DNA of 64,000 nucleotides from Calonectria ilicicola (Eukaryota; Ascomycota; Sordariomycetes; Hypocreales; Nectriaceae), in the NCBI GenBank assembly GCA_020809705.1, contig CP085825.1:1426001-1490000 (forward strand), in the 5' to 3' direction. Shown here piece after piece: positions 22,341 through 33,080 of the stretch; the first letter of the stretch is position 1; the number at the start of each line of letters is the position of its first letter. Made by a program: the position numbers and the translations under genes. The notes below the pieces were generated by a model. It searched no databases. It had not been told where the DNA came from and worked only from the letters and a program-made list of their open reading frames with translations.

Positions 22341-25285
22341 TCAATGATCCAGGTTGTCGTCGGTTCTGATAAGGTCTAGTAGTGACGCAATATACGGGCT
22401 CTGTAAGAATCTGTCAGCTCCGATGCATCACATCATTGCTTCCATTTATGAAAGGCAAAGTAGGGCGTAAGCAGTAAAACATACCAATGCTCGATTTTCA
22501 GCCAAAATCTCAAACAATCGGGGCAAAATTGGACGGAATAGTGTCTCGTTCCATCCACCAGACTCTCCACTCTTCTCTTGTGCTTTGAGAAGCTCCTCCT
22601 CAGCCTCTGTCTTGACGACATTACGGGCAATATTTCGCAGCACCAAAGCTGCACTGAGTGGAATGCCTGCAGCCTGTGGGGGCGCATTGGGATTCCGCTC
22701 ATCCCGCACTGTCATAGTTTCTTCGTATGTCACAGTCATAGTCTTTGCGGGAATGACCCATGGTCGCTCTGATCGCCGGGCACTTGACTCTGAAGTTGGC
22801 AGTATAGATGAAATGTGCGTGTTGATATGTCGAGCAAAGTCCTGCAGGTGCAGTTTGGTAGGCTGCGGAAATCGCCCACATTCGCCCCAAGTGCATGTGA
22901 ACTCCTTCTCAACATTGTCGTATTGCTCACTCTCGTTCTTCTTCTCACCCAGATGGGTTCCAATAATATGATCCCACATTTGCTTAGCCGTAAGGAAGAA
23001 GTGGCCGCATTTTTCATTTTTGTTGGTCGGGTTAGACGCCCAGAGGCAACGGCCATACTCTCGACCATCGATGCTCAAGGGTCTAGGGCGGGCGCGGATA
23101 CCATGGATGATGAACTTTTGTTGGTGATCGCCAGGCTCCCTCAGAACCTGCGCATTAGAATCCTTGTAGACTGATGTGCTGTTCCTGATAAAGTCGGCGG
23201 GCGTAATAAGTGCCTGTCCAATTGCCTTAAGCGGACCAACAAAGGCATTTTGGTATGCTTGCCATGCCGCAAGTTGCGTGACAAAAGAGTCGCTGTCCTC
23301 TTCGAAGAAACTACGAACCCAATGATGCACTCGTTCAGGCTCCTCGAGTTTCAACATCTCCTGAAGCAGATCCTCGGGCATCGGGGCAATCTCGTCGCGC
23401 GCGGGAAGCTTCCGTTCAGGTGCCAAAATAAACTCTCGCTGGACCTTGCGGGCACCATGGGCAAGCAGCCGAGTGAGCTGGTCCACCAAATTCTCAGGGG
23501 TCAGGGAACGGACCAGATTGTCGACATTCGGTACAACTGCAGTGTATTGGTAAAGAAAGTCGAGACACGCATCTGTGAGCTCATCGTCGTTCAGGAGAAG
23601 CCAGCTAGCAATTCTTTGCAAAACTGGACCAGGAACATCACCCAATGTGTTGGTGGCCTCGAGGTTCATGGAAATTCGTCCAAGAGCACGCAAGGCAGTT
23701 AAGAGTGTTCCGCGATCTTCTGATGTCATTTGCTCAAGCAAGGTTTTGTAGAGAGGGTCCTCCGAATCCAACACCATGAACGGCGTCAGTTGTTCAGCAA
23801 TGTCCAAAGTTAGATGCTTCAGCTCGACAAGGGAGTCTCTGCTTGGTAGACGGAGAATGATGCAGATAAGATCCTTGAGGGGATAGAAGTCTGACATGTT
23901 GTGAGCATTCTCTGGGAGGGTGACCATGTTCCGCACTGTGAGAACTGCCTCTGTAATCAGGACCATTTCATCTGAATAAGCCTCGGTCTGGAGAACTTCA
24001 GGAGTGTCCCTTTCGATCAGGCTCTGAATTCGTTCCAGGATGTCTTGAGTTCCGTTGTTGCCGTCTAACACGCCAATATCATTGCTCTCAAAAACTGGGT
24101 CCCACGAAATCGACCAGTTGACGTGGTAAAAAAGGCTTCCAATTTCTAAAGCCTTCTCGACCAACCCTTCTGCAAGGCCTGGGAAGGAGTCAAACTTGTA
24201 TTTATCGCCACGTTCAAAGGAGATCTTGACCAGGTGGTTCAGTGCAAACGCCTGCTCTTCTGGAATGTTAGATCGCAGCGCATTCAGGCAACGCATGTAA
24301 ATATTGGGGCCGTCGAATCCAGCTATGCAGTGTTAGCTTGTGACAAACATGGACATGTATATGCGAAAAACTCACTGCCTGGCTGCATTGGCTGACGGGG
24401 ATCAACCATGCGCTGGTTTTGGCGGGGTCTTTGAAATTCGTTTGGTGCGTTGCTCGGGGTGGCTACGGCACGAAGCTGCAGGGGTTTAAGGTATCGCGGT
24501 TGGTATGAGGTGACCAGATTGGACGTGTTCTCATTGGGAGGGTGGTGCAGGATTGAAGGACCCCGGTTCCCTTGGTGGCCTTGTGGTTGAGGCATTGGCG
24601 GCATACCCTGCTGATGCGAAGGGGTTTGTGGAGGGTTTGATGCAGGTGAGTTTTGATGGTTAGCCTGCTGTTGCGCCGAATGTCTCGTAGTTCGAGACGG
24701 GCCTGTGTCAGGTTGGAAGATTACTCGTTGAGGTGGCGCTTCACGCAGACCACGAGATGCCCGGGCACTAGCCGCAGCATCAGGGACAGGACGTTCGCGT
24801 GCAGGCGTGCCATCGTCTCCAGAGGCAGCCGAATCCGTAGCACCAATGTTGCTTTCGCGCTTGCCACGGAAGTTCTCACGAGTACGAGACAGGAGCCCGG
24901 CACCTTTGGCAGTTACGTCCTCGAGAATTTCTTTCGGGGGTGGCTCCTTTCCGTGGACGGTGCTGATCTCGTACGCAGCTAGGTTCTTGTAAAACTTTTC
25001 CTTGAGTGAGAAAGCAGTCGAGGCCTCGTTGTTAGAGTAGATACCAAGCTCCGACGCCATGCGCCGCCAAGCCAGCTTCTCCTCTGAGACCTTGTCATAA
25101 CCCCCATTTGCGACGATATGGTTGAAAACCTTCATGAGATCGAGATGCGTTGAGCCAACCTTTGGCTCTGCATCGAGAGTGGTACCACGCTTGTTGTGGT
25201 ACTCGCGCAACCGATTCATGAAATCCTCATATTCGGTGGTGCGGTCGATGGTGTGCACCGGCGTTTCCTGCCGTACTGGTGCCAT
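22341..25285 (-). CDS. RSC9: RSC chromatin-remodelling complex subunit Rsc9 (ARID protein)
   Basis: Three exons, introns 22401-22484 and 24323-24375; 935 aa. An ARID/BRIGHT DNA-binding domain occupies ~15-115 (YEDFMNRLREYHNKRG ... VANGGYDKVSEEKLAWRRMA). A Pro/Gln-rich disordered region follows to ~300, then a long helical-repeat region (EEQAFALNHLVKISFERG and similar) of the RFX/ARM-like type. Two C2H2-like zinc-finger segments lie near 735-800 (CGHFFLTAKQMWDHIIGTH; CTWGECGRF...HLQDFARHINTH). Rsc9 is a subunit of the RSC/SWI-SNF-class nucleosome remodeller in the nucleus. The last exon is short (19 codons) and gives ...NRAL-SPYIASLLDLIRTDD; without that join the frame ends at an intronic stop. 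Start is the first ATG (MAPVRQETPVHTIDR), close to the ARID. Confidence 0.9.
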
Positions 25286-26304
25286 GGTGTCGGCAAGTGC
25301 GGTCCGCAGAGGCTCGAGGAGGTTTGCGCGAATTGAATCGAGACTGGCGAGAGCCTATAGGGATGCGCAGCTGCAATTGCGCTCGGAGAATGTGGGATTA
25401 TTGTCGAGGCGAGTACGTCGTGGTGCAAAGTCGCGTCGCAGAGAGCAACGCCGATGCTCGAGGTTGACGGTGCGGTGAGCAGCGCCCCAGTCGGATGCTA
25501 AATCTGACCAACGCGAAGCCTCCAGTAGAATGCCAGAGCTCGCGGGGATGCAGTTCGAGGCTGGAGTAATTATCGATGTTCCACCTAGTCCAGGTCGGCT
25601 GGCTGGGGTCACTGGTAGTTGGAGCTGCGCGCGCGCCGCCTCAAAAATCGCAAGGATACGCGGTCTTATCTTCACGTGATCAACCGCAACTGTTACTTGG
25701 CCCACCAATCGGGTCGTTTCCCAACGTCTCTTCAGGTACAATCCATCTTCTCCGACCCCAGATTCCCATTAGGTTTGCCATGTTTCTCGTGGCGGTTCTG
25801 TGTGGGAAAGAGCAAACGAGATGCAAATGCGTAAAGTGTAAAATGTAAAGTAAAATATTGACGCCTAAGGCTTTCCATTGCAGTCAGCCCGTTTCATCAA
25901 AGCAGTAACATGAAATTTCCAACATTAATGCTACCACTCATTCTTTCTACCAGCACCAATTGCTTGAAAATAATTGATCCAGTATTTGGTGACAGCCTAG
26001 TGCCCATCATGCCTGGTCCCCCAACGCCCGTTTCTGGCTGTCTTCTTCGACGCCTGGAAATCCACAATGGCGGCTCAGTCAGAACATATCACACCTCCCG
26101 ACCCAACAACGTTTTTACAATGACATTAGAGGGAGATCGGTCTATCGACGCCAACTCAAGTACATTGATTTTTCTCGTTTATCATGGTTCACGCCAATTA
26201 GTATGCGATTCAATCATTCGTCACCTGGTTTCTCAGCTCTAACCTCGTGAAAGATCTCCATCCGTCTCCACGATCTTGCTAAAAGTTGTCGAAATTCCAA
26301 CGAC
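25286..26304. other. Divergent region between RSC9 and the 26305 gene
   Basis: 1.0 kb shared promoter region. GC content falls sharply after about 25700. Between ~26000 and 26240 two overlapping frames look partly protein-like and may be a 5' exon of the gene at 26305, but no clean splice joins them (see findings). Confidence 0.4.
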
Positions 26305-27654
26305 ATGGTTAGCGTCGGACTACAGCGACATGAAATGTGCATCAAATTTCCCGAAAATAACCACGCCATTCTAGCACAATTGGAGGAGAAAAGAGATTTC
26401 AATGTTGCCTTATATATGTTGAAGAGGTCCAACCTTCATCTCAACTATACTATTCCTCATATGCCGTCAACGGCGACGGCAGCGGTGACAACGTTCCCAA
26501 GTCCGTCGCTAGATTTTCAGACGGCTTCAGTATTTGGGCCACGTCTCTCATCGATTACGTATCTTCCATCGCATACATATACAGACCACGATACTCAGTC
26601 GAGAAACTCCTTTACTGAACACCTAAACTCGTCGCTTCCATTTGTCGGTTCTCAGCCTGTTTCAGCTCGTGACTTTCAACCCCCACAAAGATTTTATTCT
26701 CTCCCAGAATATACGGCCGATATTCCACATCGCTCATTCACTACAGGTTCTATGAGCCAACAGCCAAACGCCGCTAGCCTCTTCCCGACTCCAAGCAGTA
26801 GCCAGGTCCACACATCTCAAATGGGATCGCCGCTTAAACAATCTTTTGGTCCCGAGGAAGTCTCAATACGCCCGTTCCTCTCAAGCATGGAGTCCAAATC
26901 TCAGAAAAATACGGCACGCACGAACATAAGCATCGATCAAACTGATTTGGGATATCCCATCTCCTCCCCTGCCTCACAAAATAAATTTCAACATGCTTAC
27001 TCGACAGAAACTCCACCGATAGAAAGCGAGACTGAATATAGCACAATATCTCCGTTAACGGACCCGGACAGATTCAACCCAAAACATAGCCCCAGCCAGT
27101 CGGCCCAGAATTTCCGAGATCTCATGCCAAGACCGCGCAAGCTTCCTTTCAATCCCAGCCAAACTGTCCCGATGACAACAAGCAAGCATCCAACCAATGT
27201 CTTAAAAATACCGAGGAAACGTGAGGTGCTTAAAAGAAAGGCTAGTGAAGATCTCAATGCAGTGTTTGATTCAGGTGGGCCACCAGACCAAACGCTCTCT
27301 ACTTGTGACATTGAGACCCGTCCGTTCCCAAAGCGACCATCCTATAAAACGGCAAATGCAGAAAGCCAAACCGACACGAGTTTAAATCCAAATGTTTTAA
27401 GAATCTCAAATCATATTCCATGCAAACCATGTGGTTCATCAAATCTTGTTCGCCATGAACCAACATTGTTAGTCGCCGACCCCGATACCCTACACCAGTT
27501 AAATCGGGTCACCACAAAACTATTTGATCAATACGCTGCAGACTTAGAGCGTAGCAGTAATTCAGAAAACCTTGCTAAATTTTACCTGGAGAAGATTGCG
27601 AGAACTCGTGCAAATTTTTGGTTGGCAAAATTGGAAGGAGTGGCATTTTCTTGA
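26305..27654 (+). CDS. unrecognised protein, possibly Rec114-like; 5' end uncertain
   Basis: Open frame of 449 codons; a later ATG at 26461 is an alternative start. The first ~50 residues (MCIKFPENNHAI...KRDFNVALYML) look like the last strand and helix of a small folded domain, meaning the domain may begin in an upstream exon. A long Ser/Thr/Pro-rich disordered middle follows (~55-330). A compact C-terminal helical segment closes it (HQLNRVTTKLFDQYAADLE; NLAKFYLEKIARTRANFW). This layout, folded N-terminal domain, disordered linker and short C-terminal helix, resembles meiotic Rec114 proteins, but that is a guess by architecture. Codon use is AT-richer than in neighbouring housekeeping genes. 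It diverges from RSC9. Confidence 0.6.
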   Translation: MVSVGLQRHEMCIKFPENNHAILAQLEEKRDFNVALYMLKRSNLHLNYTIPHMPSTATAAVTTFPSPSLDFQTASVFGPRLSSITYLPSHTYTDHDTQSRNSFTEHLNSSLPFVGSQPVSARDFQPPQRFYSLPEYTADIPHRSFTTGSMSQQPNAASLFPTPSSSQVHTSQMGSPLKQSFGPEEVSIRPFLSSMESKSQKNTARTNISIDQTDLGYPISSPASQNKFQHAYSTETPPIESETEYSTISPLTDPDRFNPKHSPSQSAQNFRDLMPRPRKLPFNPSQTVPMTTSKHPTNVLKIPRKREVLKRKASEDLNAVFDSGGPPDQTLSTCDIETRPFPKRPSYKTANAESQTDTSLNPNVLRISNHIPCKPCGSSNLVRHEPTLLVADPDTLHQLNRVTTKLFDQYAADLERSSNSENLAKFYLEKIARTRANFWLAKLEGVAFS

Positions 27655-28096
27655 TGTGCAGCCAATTGATGCGACTGGAGGGTATTTCTCAACCTTGACT
27701 TATGACATATTTGCTACTCCCTAGTTTTTACTACAGCTATGCTGTTACTTTTTACTTTTAGAGCACAAAAGTTACTACATATCCATGCAACTCATTTTGT
27801 GATCCTCCTCGCACCTGACTCTCATCGCTTCAAAGCGCCCATGGAACCTTCCTCGAGGACCTTTTGCGAAGGACAAGGCATCTTGGATGGTTAGATTGAA
27901 GGTAGGAAAGTGGGAGACTGGAGATCAATATATACTGCCTCAGTAACTCTAGGGGTTTTAGAAGAATTCCCTCGTGTACACTGTCGTCTTCATTTTACAA
28001 GCATTGCTCATCCGATCATATAATCGGGACGAAGTAACCAAGTTCTTCTTCATCAGTAAAACTCAAGTATCTCGTTTTTTGATATCCTCCATCGGT
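27655..28096. other. Short AT-rich intergenic stretch
   Basis: 440 bp between two same-strand unrecognised genes. It holds the first gene's 3' end and the second gene's leader. An in-frame ATG at 27974 would add 41 hydrophobic/basic residues to the second gene; I consider it leader sequence. Confidence 0.4.
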
Positions 28097-28504
28097 ATGC
28101 CGGCCACCCGATCTTCGAGTCGCAGAGAAATTTTAGACCTGCTCAAAGACATAAATCCCGCCAAGATTGAGACTGTTGTATGCAAACCTGGGTTTCGGCT
28201 CTTTCGTCTTTCCAACGATCAAGGTCCACACCTCCCGCGCCACATTCTAGAATGGGCGGAATTCAACCATAACGAGATTGTAATTAGAAGTATCCAACGG
28301 AGCCGATGCACAAGGGAAAAATGCAAACTTAGATTCTGTATTCCCACCAACAACCATCAGGGTATGCGTGCCAAATTGCGCAAGGTTATGCAAGACTTGA
28401 CAATGGAGAAAACCTCTGGACAGGTCGCATGCCAGAAATTCATTGTCACCAAGGTCAAGGAGGAACCCCAAGAGGCTGTCTGGTACCTGTCCAGGTGTTC
28501 TTAG
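28097..28504 (+). CDS. unrecognised basic protein
   Basis: Single-exon frame of 135 aa from MPATRSSSRREILDLL, chosen over an upstream ATG at 27974 because of its better start context (CGGTATGCC) and compositional break. The protein is basic, with six Cys (including RSRCTREKCKLRFC) and a predicted helical N-terminus (SRREILDLLKDI). The CxxxxCxxxxxC spacing could bind a metal, but no known finger fits. It ends ...VWYLSRCS. No family recognised. It may be lineage-specific or an incomplete model; it sits in the AT-richer block with the 26305 gene. Confidence 0.45.
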   Translation: MPATRSSSRREILDLLKDINPAKIETVVCKPGFRLFRLSNDQGPHLPRHILEWAEFNHNEIVIRSIQRSRCTREKCKLRFCIPTNNHQGMRAKLRKVMQDLTMEKTSGQVACQKFIVTKVKEEPQEAVWYLSRCS

Positions 28505-29501
28505 ACGAATTAAAAAAAAAAAAAAGTTATTTTGATAAGAAAACGAATCGGAATAGGCTGGAAGCTAAGTATGAAAAATAAGTCTGTGGGATCGGTGAAT
28601 GATTATGCAAGGGAATTGCAAGTTTTTGTCACTAAGCGCAGCAAGCACCAATGAATGAAGGAATGGGGATGCCTAATCACGATATTCTGTCTTGGACCTT
28701 GTAGTGAAGCGTCTCAAATACACAATTTTGCGTGATCAATAATATTCTCCTTTGGTTATGGATGAGCCAGGAAATGCAAAGTCTAAGACATGCTAGATAT
28801 CCTATGGACTGGATCGTTGCGTTGGAACTCTTGACATGGTATTGTGCCCACTTTCTTTCTCTGGCTTTTTTTTTTCATTCTCTGAAAAGAGTGACTAGGA
28901 GCAAACTAGGATACAGAAAAGGTTGGACCAAGCTGACAACAGGAATATCCTTCCGCAATGTGTGATTTGTTGAACAAAACCTGCACAAAAAGCGCCACCT
29001 ACTCCTAGCAATACAAACCTCCGAATTTGCGGGAGCGCCTACAATGGCAACCAAAGGGCATCACAAGACAAGCGAGCTACCGTAGAAGAAGCGTAAACGA
29101 CAATCGCAGTACTGAAAAAGGCTAAGACAAAAGATATAGTGGGAAAAAAGGGCAAGAGATGCACAGGGTATGAAGAGTCCAGCCCAATCCTCAACACGAA
29201 ATCCCCAGAGAAAAGTCCATTTCCAAAGGTGTAAACCTCTAAGCCGCCGTAATTTCATTTCCCGGATCCCCTCCAACCTCCTCTTAAAATTCCACATTCC
29301 TTGTGGATTTGGTCGGGTAAAAATGTTGTGGTGAAAAAAGCTGAGGGTGTCCATTGAAGAGGTGATGTTCGAGGTCATAGATCCAGGCGTCATAAGGCCG
29401 GATTTATTTCATGAATAATGTGTCCGAAGGTGAGGGCCGCTTGATGCGAGGCCCTCAAATTTGTAGTTCGAAAAAAACAAAACCAAGGTATAATTGAGCA
29501 G
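28505..29501. other. Gap between the 28097 gene and LSB3 3' end
   Basis: 1.0 kb, AT-rich, beginning with a poly-A run of about 13 just after the stop at 28504. The only longer frame (29061-29393, -) has no protein signature. The part nearest 29501 is LSB3 3' UTR. Confidence 0.45.
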
Positions 29502-30882
29502 TTATTCCTTCAGCTTGACGTAGTTACTAGGGAAAATACCTTCCCTGTTGTCAATTCGACCAGTCCTAAAAATGACATGTTAGCATTGGAGGGGCGCATA
29601 TATCAAAAGCGATACATACCACCAGTCATTGTCACTATCAGTACGCTTCAGGATTGTAATGATATCACCCTTCTTGAAACCAAGGTCGCCGGGTTGATCA
29701 GCGTCAAAGTTGTATACCGCGACAGCTTGATCCTTTTTGAGCAGAGCCTGCTTGGCAGCATAATTAGGCTTGGGAGCTGCAGGCCGACCGGGGCCGGCCT
29801 TTTTCTCAGTAGAACCTGGATTGTCCCTGTAAACGTAGCCGTCGTTGCTGCCGAAAGTGTTGGCGCGCGAGGGGTTGCCGAAGCTGCTGGGTCGGTCGTA
29901 GACATCGTCTTGCCATGTCGTCGATCTCTTGGGCGCGCCAAATCCATCGTCGCGATTCGTACCCTCGCCGTATGCAGAACCTCGTCGGCCATTCCAGACA
30001 ACGTCATCATGGCGATCATCATATACAGGGCTGTTGTTGTACATGGTGTTGCCAGTAGCGCCTGCGCGATCGCCGCTAAATACCCTCGTATTGAGAATGC
30101 TCATGAGGGAATCAGCCTGAGGTGGGGGACGGACATTTCCCATTAAAAGCTGCTGCGCAGTGTATCGCGTTCCGTACATCTTCTCATTGGCATCGCGACG
30201 CTCGATAATGGCAGAACCTTCGAGCGACACACCAGCGAACAGGCCCTTGGTCTTGGAGTAGCTGAAGATTCCAGCTACACCTTTGAGAGAAGCTGCACCG
30301 GCGGCCTCGGCGTTGCGACCGACAGGACCAGCAGCTAGCGAAACATTTCCACCAAGAGTCAGAGAACCGGCTTGAGCAAAAGACCGGACGGCGTTGGCGT
30401 CATTGAGAATGAAGACAAAATCGGTCAGCTCAAATCCGATCTGGCCACCAAAGCCAGCACCAGCAGTGGCGATGGCACTGGGTGCGCTCCAAGAGCCGTC
30501 GGGGAGACGAGCGACGACAAGACCGCTACCGAATCGGCCAGACCCGAGGAAGCCGGCCTTGAGGACGGTGATGATTGCGAGGCCCTGGGCGTTTGCGAGG
30601 ACGGAGGGGGGAATGACCTTGTCGGGACCGAAGGCTTGGCTGGGAGTGACGAATGCGGAGAGAATCTTGCCACACTTTCTGCACTCGGCTGGATACGAAT
30701 GGGTGTTAGCAATGCGCTGGTAGGAGAGGCAGCTTCACGAGGCTGGCAGCAGTTGGGCCTGGGCTTTGGGGTGGAGGGGCATGTGGAATTGTGAGGGAGA
30801 ATGCGCCATGAGGGGCGCTCGCCGGGAATCCGGGGACGGACTTACACGCCATAGACGACGGAAGAGGGTTGTTGATGCCCAT
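29502..30882 (-). CDS. LSB3: SYLF and SH3 domain actin-patch protein, Ysc84/Lsb3 family
   Basis: Three exons, introns 29566-29619 and 30689-30845; 389 aa. The short first exon gives MGINNPLPSSMA, the family's invariant start; it joins to SECRKCGKILSAFV. The SYLF (DUF500) domain spans ~13-225 (VIPPSVLANAQGLAIITVLKAG; IGFELTDFVFILND), which binds phosphoinositides and F-actin. A disordered region with tyrosine- and Asn-rich segments and a PGRPAAPKP stretch follows. The C-terminal SH3 domain is ~332-389 (AVAVYNFDADQPGDLGF; NDWW|TGRIDNREGIFPSNYVKL), split by the last intron. Family role: endocytic actin-patch assembly with Las17 and Sla1. Two extra Cys in the early helix (SECRKCG) are unusual. 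Divergent from SFT1. Confidence 0.93.
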
Positions 30883-32121
30883 GATGGCGGGGTTCCAGGC
30901 AGCGGCGCCGAAATCTCACGGGGAATATGCGTGTGGTTCGGGCGAGCTATGGCTGGAGGTTTGCTGGAGGAGGGAGCCCAGGCAGCGCAAGATATATGAG
31001 CAGAGAACGTGTTATGTGTATGGGTATGGGATGGTGGTTGGGTGGGGTTGAGCGGCAGCTCGGAGCAGCGTCACCACCAAATCCTGGGGGGTGGCCCTTG
31101 TACGTCGAACTAGGCTCGGGCTTGGCTGGGGATGGGAATCCCGATAGATGAGGAGGGATATATAGGTAGGAAGGAAAATTCTGACACGCGCGCAAAGGCT
31201 GCCAGGCCGGAATGGCTTCGCACCGGAGAGCAGTAGGAAATAAGGCAAAGGTACAGGCGGGCAAAAGTTTAAAGAGAGCACGATGATAAAGCAGAGCATG
31301 CGCCAGGGTCCTCGAAGTTCGGGCTCATGATGCGTAATGCTGTGGTTGTGGCGCAGGGCTTCCGCGCCTGCCGTTTGGCCACTGTAACGTCCTGTACCTG
31401 TTCAAGGACATGCCAAGGTCCCTGGGCCATTGGCACTCGTAGCCGCCATCGCGCAGCAGGGTCTTCTGACTTTGAGTGGCAGCCATGGCACCCGTGAGCA
31501 TGCGACAGCGGGTAAGAAATCCTTAGAAGCCCAATCATAGCTGCCCTGTTGGGCGTCACTTACAAGGACAAGGACCTAAAAGTCCACTATGGATGCAAAA
31601 TCTGGGCGCCGGAGCGACTAGTTGCCCCTCCTTTGTCCGCGCCTACCGTTGATTGATCTGTGGGCAAGTTGTGGCTGTGCACTCTTTTTTTTTTCTTTTA
31701 CCCTGTGTGGGTGGGTGGGCTGTCTTGATCCAAGAGCTAGAAGAACCGGCAGGTACGTACCCTCTCTGCAATCGTCATTGGCCTTGAGTTTCGCCGCCGC
31801 CATCATTGCTGCACAGGACAGGACAGCCCCTTTCATGATCTAGACTCGGCATACCGTCAACTTGTCGCGCAACCACAACCCCACAATCGGCCGTATCGCT
31901 TCCATTCGCGTTAGCTCCGCCTTGAACCTATCCGTCGATCACTGCGACTTTGAAGCCTTCTTTCACCCAGTCGTCTCCCACGTCGCTCCGCCAGCCGTCT
32001 TCCTCATCCTAAACCAACCTCCACCCAGCATCGACGATCGACGAGACCCAGCGACGTACCTCGGCTCGTCGGACAACACAGACATCTGCACCTCTCATTC
32101 CTTCACCACCAGTCGCCCACA
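30883..32121. other. Divergent promoter region LSB3 / SFT1
   Basis: 1.2 kb. The right part (31860-32121) is C/T-rich with a CATCC-type leader before the SFT1 ATG. A T-run lies at 31683-31700. No independent gene seen. Confidence 0.5.
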
Positions 32122-32474
32122 ATGTCGGAAGCCTACGAGCGCGAGCGCCAGAACAACGCTCGTCTTGACGAGCTCTCAGCCAAGGTGTCTGCCCTGCGCG
32201 GCGTCACCATCGACATTTACGACAACGCCCGCGCCCAGGACGTCATCGACAACACTGTACGCCCTTTCCGCCACTTCTGCCATCCTCCCATTATTTCTCT
32301 AACTTGTCCGTCTAGTCCGATACCTTCTCATCGATGTCGACCAGCTTGAAGGGGTCTGTCGGTCGCCTAACTCGTATGGCCGCATCCGGCAATCGAGTCG
32401 CCGTCCTTAAACTCGCAGGCATCATCATTGGCCTATTCTTGGTTCTCTACTACGGCTTCAAGTTGGTTTTCTGA
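32122..32474 (+). CDS. SFT1: Golgi Qc-SNARE Sft1
   Basis: Two exons around intron 32257-32315 (branch CTAAC, acceptor TCTAG); 97 aa, the same length as yeast Sft1. The N-terminal 70 residues form one SNARE heptad helix (NNARLDELSAKVSALRGVT ... VIDNT-SDTFSSMSTSLKGSVGRLTRM), with the central Qc glutamine position apparently replaced by Asp or Asn. A single C-terminal membrane anchor follows (LAGIIIGLFLVLYYGFKLVF). Sft1 acts in intra-Golgi retrograde transport with Sed5 and Ykt6. Bet1 was considered, but the protein is too short and lacks the Bet1 N-terminal extension. Neighbouring ArfGAP acts in the same pathway, probably coincidentally. Confidence 0.88.
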
Positions 32475-33080
32475 ACGAAGGGCGTTATTTTGCTTGACCT
32501 CTCAAGCAGCTCTATAAATATCACGGCATGATGCTGCATCGCGCATGAGAAACGGAATGTTTCGGAATTTGCCTAGGTATGAGGGATCACGATATATTTT
32601 TTGGATGACGGAGCTAGAAATGCCGTTTCAAGACAAGCGGACGGGGGCATTTGTTAGAAAAGGCGTTCACCCTGACAATTAGGGTCGGATTAACCTAGGA
32701 ATTGTTTATATACAGATGGGTTCAGGCAGGTCCCATGGTAGGCTGGTGTCCCACCTTGGGAGGGTAGGTTATCATGTTCATGTTATCAAGAAAGTACTAT
32801 TGGCATACGGGTGTTGGCGTTAGCTGCAACATAAACAGATATACATCAAATAATATCTTCACAGTCCTGAGCGGCCCCACGGAAAAGAGCAACATAGAGT
32901 AAAACTATACAGTATTCAACATTCAAGCCCCCCTTTTTAACGATCTACATGGACTCCTTACATGCAAACTGCCCCCAAGATGCGCGCAATTCGTTATCAT
33001 CAAACATATCACATCTCCCATATCCCCTTTGCTATCCTCATTTGCGTTCGTGATATATCTAGATGTTGGAAATCCTTCGT
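32475..33080. other. Convergent 3' region SFT1 / ArfGAP
   Basis: 600 bp holding the two 3' UTRs; AT-rich near 32830-32950. No other feature visible. Confidence 0.5.

Noticed and set aside
25910..26242. 110-codon plus-strand frame with a signal-peptide-like start
   Set aside because: No mature-domain content, it competes with two other open frames in the same stretch, and no splice joins it to the 26305 gene.
29061..29393. 110-codon minus-strand frame downstream of LSB3
   Set aside because: Hydrophobic run from A/T-rich 3' flank; no start context or family.
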